Origin: JAKBCQ01 sp021807585 | Lineage (GTDB): Bacteria > Planctomycetota > Planctomycetia > Isosphaerales > Isosphaeraceae | Assembly: GCA_027325115.1 (NCBI GenBank) | Contig: DAHWFG010000413.1 | Span: forward strand, 1-19,878 | DNA length: 19,878 nt | Direction of reading: 5' to 3' | In this document: piece after piece, positions 1 to 7,568 of the stretch | How positions within the stretch are numbered: the first letter of the stretch is position 1 | Layout of the letters: the number at the start of each line of letters is the position of its first letter | Made by a program: the position numbers and the translations under genes | The notes under the pieces: model-generated | Database searches by the model: none | What the model saw: the letters and a program-made list of their open reading frames with translations, nothing else | Told to the model about the DNA's origin: nothing

Positions 1-130
1 ATAAGAAAGCCTCCCGATGACGAAGCCTCCCAAAGATCAGCATTCCCAAATATCAACATGCAATAACGACGTGCTCTCGCGAATCGGCGAACCCGGCGGC
101 GAACCACATCTAGGATCAGAAAATATGCAT

Positions 131-176
131 ACAAGAAAAATAAAAATGCGGAAGCGCTTGAATCAAACGCTTCCGC
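131..176 (-). terminator. Intrinsic terminator of the cytochrome bc operon
   Basis: A perfect 9-bp inverted repeat (148-156 with 168-176, GCGGAAGCG/CGCTTCCGC) encloses an 11-nt loop. Read on the minus strand it is followed at once by a T-rich run (ATTTTTATTTTTCTTG, 147-132). It starts 28 bases after the lipoprotein stop codon. The arrangement is that of a textbook Rho-independent terminator ending the minus-strand operon. Nothing else was found in 1-203 apart from a short direct repeat AAGCCTCCC at about 7 and 23. Confidence 0.85.
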
Positions 177-203
177 GCGATCGAACGAATCCGAGTGAAT
201 CGC

Positions 204-1166
204 TTATTGCTCGGTCGCGAGCTTCGACGTTTCGATCTTATATTCTTGGGTCGTTTCGCCGTCGGCCTTGACGTTCACCGCGTCTCCCGAAGCCGCGGTG
301 AGGAAGCCCCCCTTCTGGAGCGCCTCGTGCCAAACGACGACCTTTTGCGTGCCGGCGGGAACGTTCTTGATCTCAAAATTCCCCTTGGCGTCGGTCACGG
401 CGAAGTAGGGATTATCAAGCACCATCCAATGAGCGCTCATCCACGGATGAATATCACAAACAACCTTGCACGGCGAGCGTTCGGCGGTCGAAGGCGCGTA
501 ATCGATCGATTGGCCGGCGGCGATCAACTTGTTGTATGCTCCGTTGGCGCGCATCTTGGCGTCGATGTTGTGGCCGACGGGATCGCTCGATTTGAGGACG
601 AGCTTGGCGCCCTTCATCACGCACACGACGTGCGGGTCGAAGACGCAACCTCGCTGATCGAACTCGATCGACGCCGAAGACGCGGCTTTCTTGGCGTCGT
701 CGTGAACCGATGTCGGTTTGGGAATATAAATCAGAGCGAATCGAACGCCCTTGGTCTCGGGATCAACAACGGCGAATTGCGATTTGATTTCGTTTTTACC
801 GCAAACGTCGCCGTCGCGATATTGTTCCTTCGTCGCGCCTTTGGGGACGAGCGTTTTCATGACGGGAGGACTGCTGTCGAAGACGACGCGGCCTTTGAGC
901 GTTCCCCAACCCTCGGATTTGACCGGAGCGGCGTCGGCGGTGGGTTTGGTTTCAGTGGCGGCGGTATCGGGCTTCTTCTCGGAAGTCGCCGCGGCCGAGC
1001 CCCCGCCTCCGCCCCCGCCCGCGGTGGCGGCTTCGCCCGGCGCCGGGGTAACAACGGCGTCGTCGACCCCCTCCCCCTTGCCGCCGCAACCCGATACGGA
1101 AACAAAAAACAACCCCGCGAGGCTCAAACTCAACGCGGTAGAATTCCACAAACGTGTCGATATCAT
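204..1166 (-). CDS. Lipoprotein with cupredoxin-like metal motif and carboxypeptidase-regulatory-like region
   Basis: This 320-residue exported lipoprotein has a hydrophobic signal at 8-26 with a plausible lipobox V-S-G-Cys27. A disordered Ala/Gly/Thr-rich linker (about 35-85, including seven glycines in a row) leads to a beta-rich globular part (about 88-310). Within it His199 and the cluster Cys233-x3-Cys237-x2-His240-x2-Met243, plus His246, resemble type-I or CuA copper ligands. The stretch at about 250-282 (VTDAKGNFEIKNVPAGTQKV) is typical of carboxypeptidase-regulatory/Ig-like folds. Related planctomycete and proteobacterial proteins are often labelled methylamine-utilisation or plastocyanin-like, which is a weak functional guide. 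As last gene before the terminator, 164 bases after the octahaem cytochrome, it may be an electron acceptor or copper-handling factor for that complex; this is inference. A GAGAGG stretch lies 11 bases before the ATG. Confidence 0.85.
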   Translation of the reverse strand: MISTRLWNSTALSLSLAGLFFVSVSGCGGKGEGVDDAVVTPAPGEAATAGGGGGGGSAAATSEKKPDTAATETKPTADAAPVKSEGWGTLKGRVVFDSSPPVMKTLVPKGATKEQYRDGDVCGKNEIKSQFAVVDPETKGVRFALIYIPKPTSVHDDAKKAASSASIEFDQRGCVFDPHVVCVMKGAKLVLKSSDPVGHNIDAKMRANGAYNKLIAAGQSIDYAPSTAERSPCKVVCDIHPWMSAHWMVLDNPYFAVTDAKGNFEIKNVPAGTQKVVVWHEALQKGGFLTAASGDAVNVKADGETTQEYKIETSKLATEQ

Positions 1167-1205
1167 AACGTTTAAATCCTCTCGGCGCGACGCGCCAAAG
1201 TCGGC

Positions 1206-1271
1206 TCAAACCCGGCCGAACGGCGTCGGTTCCGGGTTTGAATCATCACGAGGGGCGGTTTTCGCCCCTCG
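1206..1271 (-). other. Two consecutive intercistronic hairpins
   Basis: The 164-base gap between the octahaem cytochrome and the lipoprotein holds two strong inverted repeats. One is 10 bp, TCAAACCCGG (1206-1215) with CCGGGTTTGA (1232-1241), with a nested CCGA/TCGG inside its 16-nt loop. The other is 9 bp, CGAGGGGCG (1249-1257) with CGCCCCTCG (1263-1271), with a 5-nt loop. Neither is followed by a U-tract on the minus strand, so they are not classic terminators. They may attenuate transcription, mark a processing site or stabilise the upstream message. Confidence 0.6.
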
Positions 1272-1330
1272 TTCGCACGAAGAACAAGGTTTCAACAACG
1301 AGTTCACGAACGACCCATATTTCGGGATCG

Positions 1331-4300
1331 TCAGCGGCCGCCTCCCGCGGGCTTGGCGTCGGCCGGTTTGGCGTCGGTCGGCGCCGCGGGGGCTTTCGCT
1401 CCCGTCTGCGCCGTCAACTGCCTTTCGATCGCGTCGATATAATTGAGCAGCGTATCGCGGACCGCCTCGACCTGACCGAATCGGCTATTTTCAAGGGGCT
1501 TGGGGACGCCGGGGGGGGGCGGACCCTGCGGCGAGATGTTTTGCGGCATTGCGGTGTAAGGCATCAGCCGCGCCGGGTTCCCCAGCCATTTGGTGAGATA
1601 ATCGGACCGGAAACGAGCGCCCACGTGTTTGAGTTCGGGGCCGACGATCACCCCCGCGCCGCCGGTCGGCTTGAACTGGCCGATCGCATGGCACTGAACG
1701 CAAGCCCCCTTGGTGATCAATTGCCAACCGCCCGACAAATAATCGGGATAAGTCGATTCTTTGGCGGCGAGATACGACGGCTCGCGCTCGGGGACGACCT
1801 GATAGGGGAACTCGACTCCGTCGACCGCCGCGAAGTAGTTGGCGAGGTCGCGGGTTTCGACTTGATCGTGCGCGAAGTGGAACCGAGGCATGCGGAGGAT
1901 CGTCGACGGTCGAATCATCGACGGTTCTTTGAGGAACGACGAGAGCCACGGTGTTTGAACTTTGCGTCCCTCACGAATGAGAGGCGGCGGGAGCGTGTTC
2001 CAGACCGAGGCGAAGTCGGCGCCCTTTTCCGCCTGGGTGTACGCCTGAAGCCAGGCGAAATTACCTCCGTCGGGGGGCGTGTAGTTCACCTTCGTCGTAT
2101 CGATCGCGATTTGATCGCCGATATTGAACGTGTACCCGCGAATCGTCACGGGTTCCCACAATTGAACCGTCACCTCGTTCTCGAACACCGAGACGGGCAT
2201 GCCCGAGATCGTGATCGGCTTGGAGGCGTCGTCGGTTGTGAGCGTCGGCGGCTTGTCGGCATCGAACTTGAGGTCGGGATAGAGCGAGTGATAATCCTTG
2301 TTACGGCTCAACCCGGCGCCGTTGTAGGAAATTTGCACGTTGGAATCAAACTGGGTGAGCGCATCTTTCACCTTCGTTCCCGCGGCGATCGTATACGACG
2401 GCATCTTGAGAACATGACAACCCTTGCAATTGTAGCGATTGATCAATCGCGATCCGCGATCCATGGCGTGCTTCACTTCGCCGTAGAACGGTAAGTTCTG
2501 TTTGGCGATTTTTTCTCCCGTCAGGCCGAGGACGAAAGTCATCACCTCTTCGATCGCGACAGGGTCGTTCGCCCAGGAGAACTGGGGCATGCGGAGCCGC
2601 TCGTCCCAGGTTTTGAGCTCGGCGTTCGTCTTCTTATAATCATAGCTGCGGGGACGATGCAGCTTCTGGAAGATGAAGCCCGCTCGCGTGTGCTCCTCGA
2701 TTTGCTCCTGATAATACAGATCGGTGCCGTCGCGTCGCGATTGATCGTCGACGGGCTGATCCTCGAGGTATTCAAGAATATGAGCATAATCAAGTTTCGC
2801 CGGGCTCTTCGATCCCCAGCCGCTCAGCGAGGTGCCGATCGGCTTGGCGGTTTCGAATCCGGCGATGTTGTGGCAGCCGAAGCAGCCGAGGCGGCTGATC
2901 GTTTTCTCGCCCAGATACATCAGCTTTTCATTCTGGGACATATCCTTGACGACTTGCGTCACCTGGCTGAGCGGAACGCCCGACTTGCTCTTATAAAGCG
3001 AGATGAGTTCGTCGATCGCCTTCTTGACCGGGGGTGAATCGACCGACGGAACTTCGACGGGCTTCGCCCATTCAGCCTTGACCGTCAAGATCCACGAAGC
3101 GATGTCGGCCGATTCCGCGAGTGAAAGCTGCAAATTCGGCATCAGCGTGGTCGGATGGTACGAGTCGGGATTATGAATCCAGTTCGTCAACCACTTATAA
3201 CCTTGCTCATGTGAACCGAATTTGTCGGAGATATTCGACAGGTTGGGACCGTGATCCGCCTTGGCGTAACCTTGCGCCGCGATGGGGAACGACGAAGGCG
3301 CGTAATCTTTGTGCGCGTGGCACGCGAGACAACCCTTCTGGAAGAAGAGGGTCTTACCCTTGGCGGGGTCTCCCTTCGCGGGAGGTTCGACGAAAGCCTT
3401 GGCGGGGGTGCTTTTGGCGTACAAATAGTGGGTGATCGCGTGGATCTCGGCGTCGTTCTTGGGTTGATCGGCGGGAGCGTCGTTGTTCGTCACGCCGTAG
3501 AACCTGGGCATTCGCGTATCGGGACGGAAGGCGTGGGGATTCTTGATCCACTTGACCGTCCACTCACGCGATGCTTTTGAACCGATATGTTCAAGATTGG
3601 GTCCGACCTTGGCGAGATCGGTCAGATCGGGTCCGACGGTTCCTTGTCCGCCGATCGCGTGGCAACCCGTGCAGCCGAATTTGACGATGCGATTATAGCC
3701 CGCCTGCAGTTTGTCGGCGTCGGGAATATCGGCGACTTCGTAGTGGCACTTCAAGCAGCTCGATTGCATGAACCGCTTGGGAAGCATTGGATAATCCCAC
3801 ATGTGGATCTTTTGGAACTGATACGTCTCGTCCCATTCATGTTCTTGTTTGAGATCGTTGGGTTCGTGCGACGCGAAGGTGAAATCGGTTCCCGATCCTT
3901 GACCGCCGTGGCAGATCGTGCAGCCGAAAAAGTTGATCGGGTGCGGACCGTTGGCGTCGAGATAGAGTCCGACGGTACTCGGTTTGCCCGTGACGGGGTC
4001 GACGCGTTGAAAGCCGTCGGCCAGGTGAGGGTGTGTTTTGAAGACCGTGGGGAGCGGTTTTTTGCTCGCGTCGAGCTCGTAATTGGGGCGATCGATCGCG
4101 AGGTGGCACGTCTGGCATCGATCGTAACGGGGTACTTCTTTGAAGTTATAATTGATCGTCAAATCGGGAAGAAAGATCTGTTTGATCTTCTCGGGGGGAG
4201 CGGCGAGGTCGATCAGCGGCAGGCTTCGAATCCACGCGGCGATTCCGTTGGCGTTCTCCTCCTTTTGTTTGAGGACGCGGCCGATCCGGTCGCTTTCGTG

Positions 4301-4891
4301 GAAGATCGCGTCGCGTTTCTTTTCGAGTTCGGTGAGACGACCTTTCAGATCTTCGATCTCGGCCTGCGTCTTGACGCGTTCGGCTTCGATCTTTTGTTTT
4401 TGTTTGGTGAAGGCGATCAGCTTGGCCTCGGCGGGCTCGAGCGTCGTTTTGAGATATTCGTGCGCTTGATGTTCCTTATATTCGTCGATCATCTCATCGT
4501 AATAACTGCGCAAGCTGTCGAGTTCGGCCTTCTGGAACTTGTAGCTCGTATCGGCGGCGGTGTATTCGGCCTCGATCTTATCGAGCTTGGACTGTTGCTC
4601 CTTGATTTTGCGTGCGTTCTTCCGCGCCGTTTTCTTGGCTTCGGCGATCGCGCGATCGATCTCCTCGATGTCCTTCTTGTTCTTGACGAGTTCGCGATCG
4701 CGTTCGTCTTTTTCGTTCGCCTTGAGCTTGGCTTGCTCGACGCGATAAAAATCGCGTTGAACGACCTTCCACGATCGGAAGTGATCGTCGAGGATCATCC
4801 AAACCGTGACAAGCGTCATCACGATCGAGCTGATCGCGAACACGATGTGCGTGCGTGACAAACTGCGGTATGTTTCGTCTTTGGCCGGCAT
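1331..4891 (-). CDS. Membrane-tethered octahaem cytochrome c subunit of a bc complex
   Basis: This 1186-residue protein should accept electrons from the Rieske/cytochrome b core on the outer face of the membrane. In order: a short cytoplasmic start; one transmembrane helix (about 14-34); a Lys/Glu-rich coiled coil (about 40-210); then eight CxxCH haem-c sites with first Cys at 259, 324, 379, 407, 521, 670, 822 and 1064; and a Pro/Ala-rich tail. The last five sites are each followed by a Met-Pro motif (Met461, 584, 768, 1001, 1115), as in class I cytochromes c with Met as distal ligand. The first three lack this and may be His-ligated. A region without CxxCH (about 840-1000) may be a beta insert. 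It is co-directional with the subunit IV gene (84-base gap). GAGAG lies 5 bases before the ATG. Anammox planctomycetes are known to carry bc complexes with multihaem c subunits; this architecture is consistent with that. Confidence 0.92.
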   Translation of the reverse strand: MPAKDETYRSLSRTHIVFAISSIVMTLVTVWMILDDHFRSWKVVQRDFYRVEQAKLKANEKDERDRELVKNKKDIEEIDRAIAEAKKTARKNARKIKEQQSKLDKIEAEYTAADTSYKFQKAELDSLRSYYDEMIDEYKEHQAHEYLKTTLEPAEAKLIAFTKQKQKIEAERVKTQAEIEDLKGRLTELEKKRDAIFHESDRIGRVLKQKEENANGIAAWIRSLPLIDLAAPPEKIKQIFLPDLTINYNFKEVPRYDRCQTCHLAIDRPNYELDASKKPLPTVFKTHPHLADGFQRVDPVTGKPSTVGLYLDANGPHPINFFGCTICHGGQGSGTDFTFASHEPNDLKQEHEWDETYQFQKIHMWDYPMLPKRFMQSSCLKCHYEVADIPDADKLQAGYNRIVKFGCTGCHAIGGQGTVGPDLTDLAKVGPNLEHIGSKASREWTVKWIKNPHAFRPDTRMPRFYGVTNNDAPADQPKNDAEIHAITHYLYAKSTPAKAFVEPPAKGDPAKGKTLFFQKGCLACHAHKDYAPSSFPIAAQGYAKADHGPNLSNISDKFGSHEQGYKWLTNWIHNPDSYHPTTLMPNLQLSLAESADIASWILTVKAEWAKPVEVPSVDSPPVKKAIDELISLYKSKSGVPLSQVTQVVKDMSQNEKLMYLGEKTISRLGCFGCHNIAGFETAKPIGTSLSGWGSKSPAKLDYAHILEYLEDQPVDDQSRRDGTDLYYQEQIEEHTRAGFIFQKLHRPRSYDYKKTNAELKTWDERLRMPQFSWANDPVAIEEVMTFVLGLTGEKIAKQNLPFYGEVKHAMDRGSRLINRYNCKGCHVLKMPSYTIAAGTKVKDALTQFDSNVQISYNGAGLSRNKDYHSLYPDLKFDADKPPTLTTDDASKPITISGMPVSVFENEVTVQLWEPVTIRGYTFNIGDQIAIDTTKVNYTPPDGGNFAWLQAYTQAEKGADFASVWNTLPPPLIREGRKVQTPWLSSFLKEPSMIRPSTILRMPRFHFAHDQVETRDLANYFAAVDGVEFPYQVVPEREPSYLAAKESTYPDYLSGGWQLITKGACVQCHAIGQFKPTGGAGVIVGPELKHVGARFRSDYLTKWLGNPARLMPYTAMPQNISPQGPPPPGVPKPLENSRFGQVEAVRDTLLNYIDAIERQLTAQTGAKAPAAPTDAKPADAKPAGGGR

Positions 4892-4975
4892 ATGTCTCTC
4901 TCGTGGTCTTGATCGTCGCGGCTCGGCGTTCGTCGCTCCGCCGCTGCGAGGTTTTCCCCACGCCTCCCCGGTCGA

Positions 4976-6544
4976 TTAGATGTTGAAGAAATATTCAGGG
5001 ATCGCCACCAGGTACTTCAGGTTGATCGTCCATCGCAGCACCATTTTGATGGGGAGCGACGCCATGAAAAGGAGCAAAAACGCCATCACAAGATAACGCG
5101 TCATACCCCCCTTCTCGATGATCTTCTTGAAGAACAACCGACCCATAAGCGGCGGAAGAATCATAAAATACGCGAGCGAAATCAAAAGCCCCGGCGCCTC
5201 TCGCAGCAAAATCATGTCGGGCTTCTTTTGTCCCCACATCTGGATCCAGAAGATCTCCGAGAGATTCACGTTGTTGAGCGGATTGACGCGATGGAGATCC
5301 CAATATTCGTAAGGCCCGAAGAAATTCCAGTTCGGCCCGCGGAGGAACGTTCCCAGGATGATCAGCATCACCCAGAGCACGAGAAACCCGTACTGGAACG
5401 TGATATAAGCGAACTTACGCTGAACGTACGTGTAATAGCCGTTGCCCTGTTTATTGGTGTCGATGTATGGGATCGCCATCAGCCCGACGATGATCAGGCT
5501 GGGAAGGACGACGCCCGCCATCCACGGATCAAAATAGACGAGCATTTCCTGCAAACCGAGGAAGTACCAGGGCGCCTTCGACGGATTGGGCGCCGAGGTT
5601 GAACTCGCGGGCTGTTCGAGCGGCGCCTTGAGGAGAATCGCCCACGCGATCAACACCACCGTCTGAACCACCATCGCGATCAGCTCGGTGTAAACAAGAT
5701 CGGGCCACGTGAGCACTTTATCGGGCTCGAGCTCTTCCAGATTGGGCATGCCCCGCGCCATCCGTTCATCATTGATCACGGCGCGGCGGAGCGAGATCCA
5801 CGTGAAATATCCCACCAGGATCAGCATCCCGACGATCGGCACGTTGTCGGGCTTGGTGACGATCTCTCGGAAGTCGAAATCGGTCATGCTGAGACCGAAG
5901 AAAAGGAGGAACGCGTTGACGATTCCCCACGCGACGATCCCGTTGGAAAGGAACCGACGGTAGGCGATCATCGCCGCGAAGCCGAGCGTGGCGCCGACGA
6001 AAAACGTCGTCGGACCCGCGATCGTATCGATCGCGTTGCGAATGAACTGAGGCAAGGCGAACTGACCTTCGAGGATGCAGACCAATCCCATCATCTGGAA
6101 AATCATCGTACAAGTCGCCCAGATCACCGTCCAAAGCGTGCGGTTCATCGGTCCGCCGATGCCGATCGCGGGGATGTGATCGTCGAGCGAAGGCGTTTTC
6201 GAGTCGCCGTTTTTGGACTCGGCGAAATGCGAAGCCTCGGCCGCCGCGGTGAGCGCGACGATCACGTTGCCGAGCGCCAAGAGAAAATACGAGCCGAGAA
6301 TCGCCCCGGGAATGAAGTGCTTGCCGAGGATCAAAGCCGCCGCGACGGTGTAAAGAATCGCCAGCGACCAACCCAGCCACGCAGGAAACTTCCGCGTTTT
6401 GGGGGCGAGCCCATGCTTCGAGCCCCCCTCCGATACCATTTCCATGAAGCCGACGTAAGCCGTCGCCCACGCGTTCAAAAGCGCGGCGAGCAGGTAATAC
6501 CAGCCGAGCCCGTGCATCACGTTTGGAGTTAAATCTTGATTCAT
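4976..6544 (-). CDS. Enlarged cytochrome b C-terminal-domain (subunit IV-like) protein
   Basis: This 522-residue polytopic membrane protein has about 12 hydrophobic helices. The recognisable subunit IV/cytochrome b C-terminal core lies at about 275-400: a helix at 283-306, the sequence SKAPWYFLGLQEML at about 322-335, then helices at about 339-361 and 380-400. The quinol-site PEWY signature is represented by APWY (324-327). The 260 residues before the core (about seven helices) and the two helices after it (about 448-470, 482-504) are extra compared with the roughly 160-residue subunit IV of b6f complexes. Position directly after the cytochrome b6-type gene supports the role: it completes the Qo site and binds quinol. 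The function of the N-terminal membrane module is unknown to me. The ATG at 6544 has only a weak upstream GGGG as ribosome-binding site. Confidence 0.88.
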   Translation of the reverse strand: MNQDLTPNVMHGLGWYYLLAALLNAWATAYVGFMEMVSEGGSKHGLAPKTRKFPAWLGWSLAILYTVAAALILGKHFIPGAILGSYFLLALGNVIVALTAAAEASHFAESKNGDSKTPSLDDHIPAIGIGGPMNRTLWTVIWATCTMIFQMMGLVCILEGQFALPQFIRNAIDTIAGPTTFFVGATLGFAAMIAYRRFLSNGIVAWGIVNAFLLFFGLSMTDFDFREIVTKPDNVPIVGMLILVGYFTWISLRRAVINDERMARGMPNLEELEPDKVLTWPDLVYTELIAMVVQTVVLIAWAILLKAPLEQPASSTSAPNPSKAPWYFLGLQEMLVYFDPWMAGVVLPSLIIVGLMAIPYIDTNKQGNGYYTYVQRKFAYITFQYGFLVLWVMLIILGTFLRGPNWNFFGPYEYWDLHRVNPLNNVNLSEIFWIQMWGQKKPDMILLREAPGLLISLAYFMILPPLMGRLFFKKIIEKGGMTRYLVMAFLLLFMASLPIKMVLRWTINLKYLVAIPEYFFNI

Positions 6545-6654
6545 CGAGGTCGAATTCCCCTGGGTCTCGTCGCCGGGATCGATTCGCCGCGTTCCCGACC
6601 CATTCCGATATCTTGCCGCGTTAGACGTTACACACTTGTTTTAGCCGGAATTCG

Positions 6655-6692
6655 TCGATCGGTACGCGAAACCGCGCGTGCGTACCGATCGA
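6655..6692. repeat. 13-bp perfect inverted repeat between cytochrome b and subunit IV genes
   Basis: TCGATCGGTACGC (6655-6667) is exactly complementary to GCGTACCGATCGA (6680-6692) around a 12-nt loop. It starts 11 bases after the cytochrome b stop codon, inside the 159-base gap before the next start. No T-run follows on the minus strand, so an intrinsic terminator is unlikely. A message-stabilising or processing hairpin inside the operon fits better. Confidence 0.6.
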
Positions 6693-6703
6693 TGCGATTC
6701 GCC

Positions 6704-7477
6704 TCACATCGGTCCGCTGATGTTGCCGTCCTTGCGGACGCGCCAGAAGTGGATCATGATCAACAAACCCGCGGCGAGCGGAATCGCCACGCAATGAAGC
6801 ACATAAAAGCGATTGAGCGTCATTTCACCCACGCTGCGACCGCCGAGCAGCGCGAACTTCGCGTCCGATCCCGACGTGATCAGCTTGACGCCGTTTAAAA
6901 TGATCTGCTGCGAGCCGGGACCTTCGACGCCGACTCCGGGGGTCGCTCGCGCCATGTTCGACCCGACCGTGATCGCCCAGATCGCCAACTGATCCCATGG
7001 CAACAAATAACCCGTGAACGAGAGGAGGAGCGTAAGCACGAGCAGGATCACCCCGATCGTCCAATTGAACTCGCGCGGCGGTTTGTAACTCCCCGTCAAA
7101 AACACGCGATACATGTGAAGCCATACGGAAATCACCATCGCGTGGGCGCCCCACCGATGCAGCTCGCGCAAAATGCCGAGCGTCGTCACGTCTCGTAGCG
7201 CCAAAATATCGTTATATGCATGTTCGAGCGTGGGCCGATAATAGAACATCAGCAGCACGCCCGTGACGACTTCGACCATGAAGAGGAAGAAAGTCGTCCC
7301 CCCCATGCACCACGTGTAGGAGAGAGCGATCCCCTGTTTTCGAACGCTCACCGGGTGCAGGTGCAAGAAGAAGTTGGTGAGCATGACGACCAATCGGTTG
7401 CGACGGTCGCGGGGCATCGGATGGCGAAAGACGCTTTTCCAAAGCTGCGTCTCGTAGACCTTGTCAAGAATAGCCAT
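6704..7477 (-). CDS. Cytochrome b6-type subunit of the bc complex
   Basis: This 257-residue membrane protein carries the two b haems of a quinol-oxidising bc complex. Four helices are visible: about 53-79, 107-128, 138-160 and 222-245. Histidine pairs His107/His121 (spacing 14) and His228/His243 (spacing 15) are the expected haem ligands; the 14/15 pattern is that of cytochrome b6 rather than mitochondrial cytochrome b. The end (RVRKDGNISGPM) also matches the b6 C terminus. Cys57 in WCMGG sits where b6 proteins carry the cysteine that binds the extra haem c-n (c-i). The quinone-site region SFTGYLLPWDQ (about 153-163) is present. The split between this gene and a separate subunit IV gene is the b6f/Firmicutes arrangement. 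It starts 75 bases after the Rieske stop; the nearest AGGA is 14 bases upstream. Confidence 0.95.
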   Translation of the reverse strand: MAILDKVYETQLWKSVFRHPMPRDRRNRLVVMLTNFFLHLHPVSVRKQGIALSYTWCMGGTTFFLFMVEVVTGVLLMFYYRPTLEHAYNDILALRDVTTLGILRELHRWGAHAMVISVWLHMYRVFLTGSYKPPREFNWTIGVILLVLTLLLSFTGYLLPWDQLAIWAITVGSNMARATPGVGVEGPGSQQIILNGVKLITSGSDAKFALLGGRSVGEMTLNRFYVLHCVAIPLAAGLLIMIHFWRVRKDGNISGPM

Positions 7478-7540
7478 GATTTCTTGGGTGTTCCTGGTCG
7501 GCTGGGATGATCAGTGAATCAATGAATGAAGCACGGCGCC

Positions 7541-7568
7541 CGTCGTCGCGGTTTAAACCGCGGCGACG
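7541..7568. repeat. Near-perfect palindrome at the Rieske stop codon
   Basis: The 28 bases centred on 7554/7555 pair with their own complement at 13 of 14 positions (arms CGTCGTCGCGGTTT and AAACCGCGGCGACG). They span the Rieske stop codon and its last codons. It may be a loopless hairpin in the operon message or simply a product of Ala-rich GC codons beside the stop. Confidence 0.35.

Noticed and set aside
1238..2494. 418-codon plus-strand open frame opposite the 3' part of the cytochrome gene
   Set aside because: No domain, Arg/Asp-rich shadow composition, conflicts with haem motifs on the other strand.
3587..4858. 423-codon plus-strand open frame opposite the octahaem cytochrome
   Set aside because: It mirrors the coiled-coil and haem coding region, has no recognisable domain, and the minus frame has eight CxxCH motifs that fix the coding strand.
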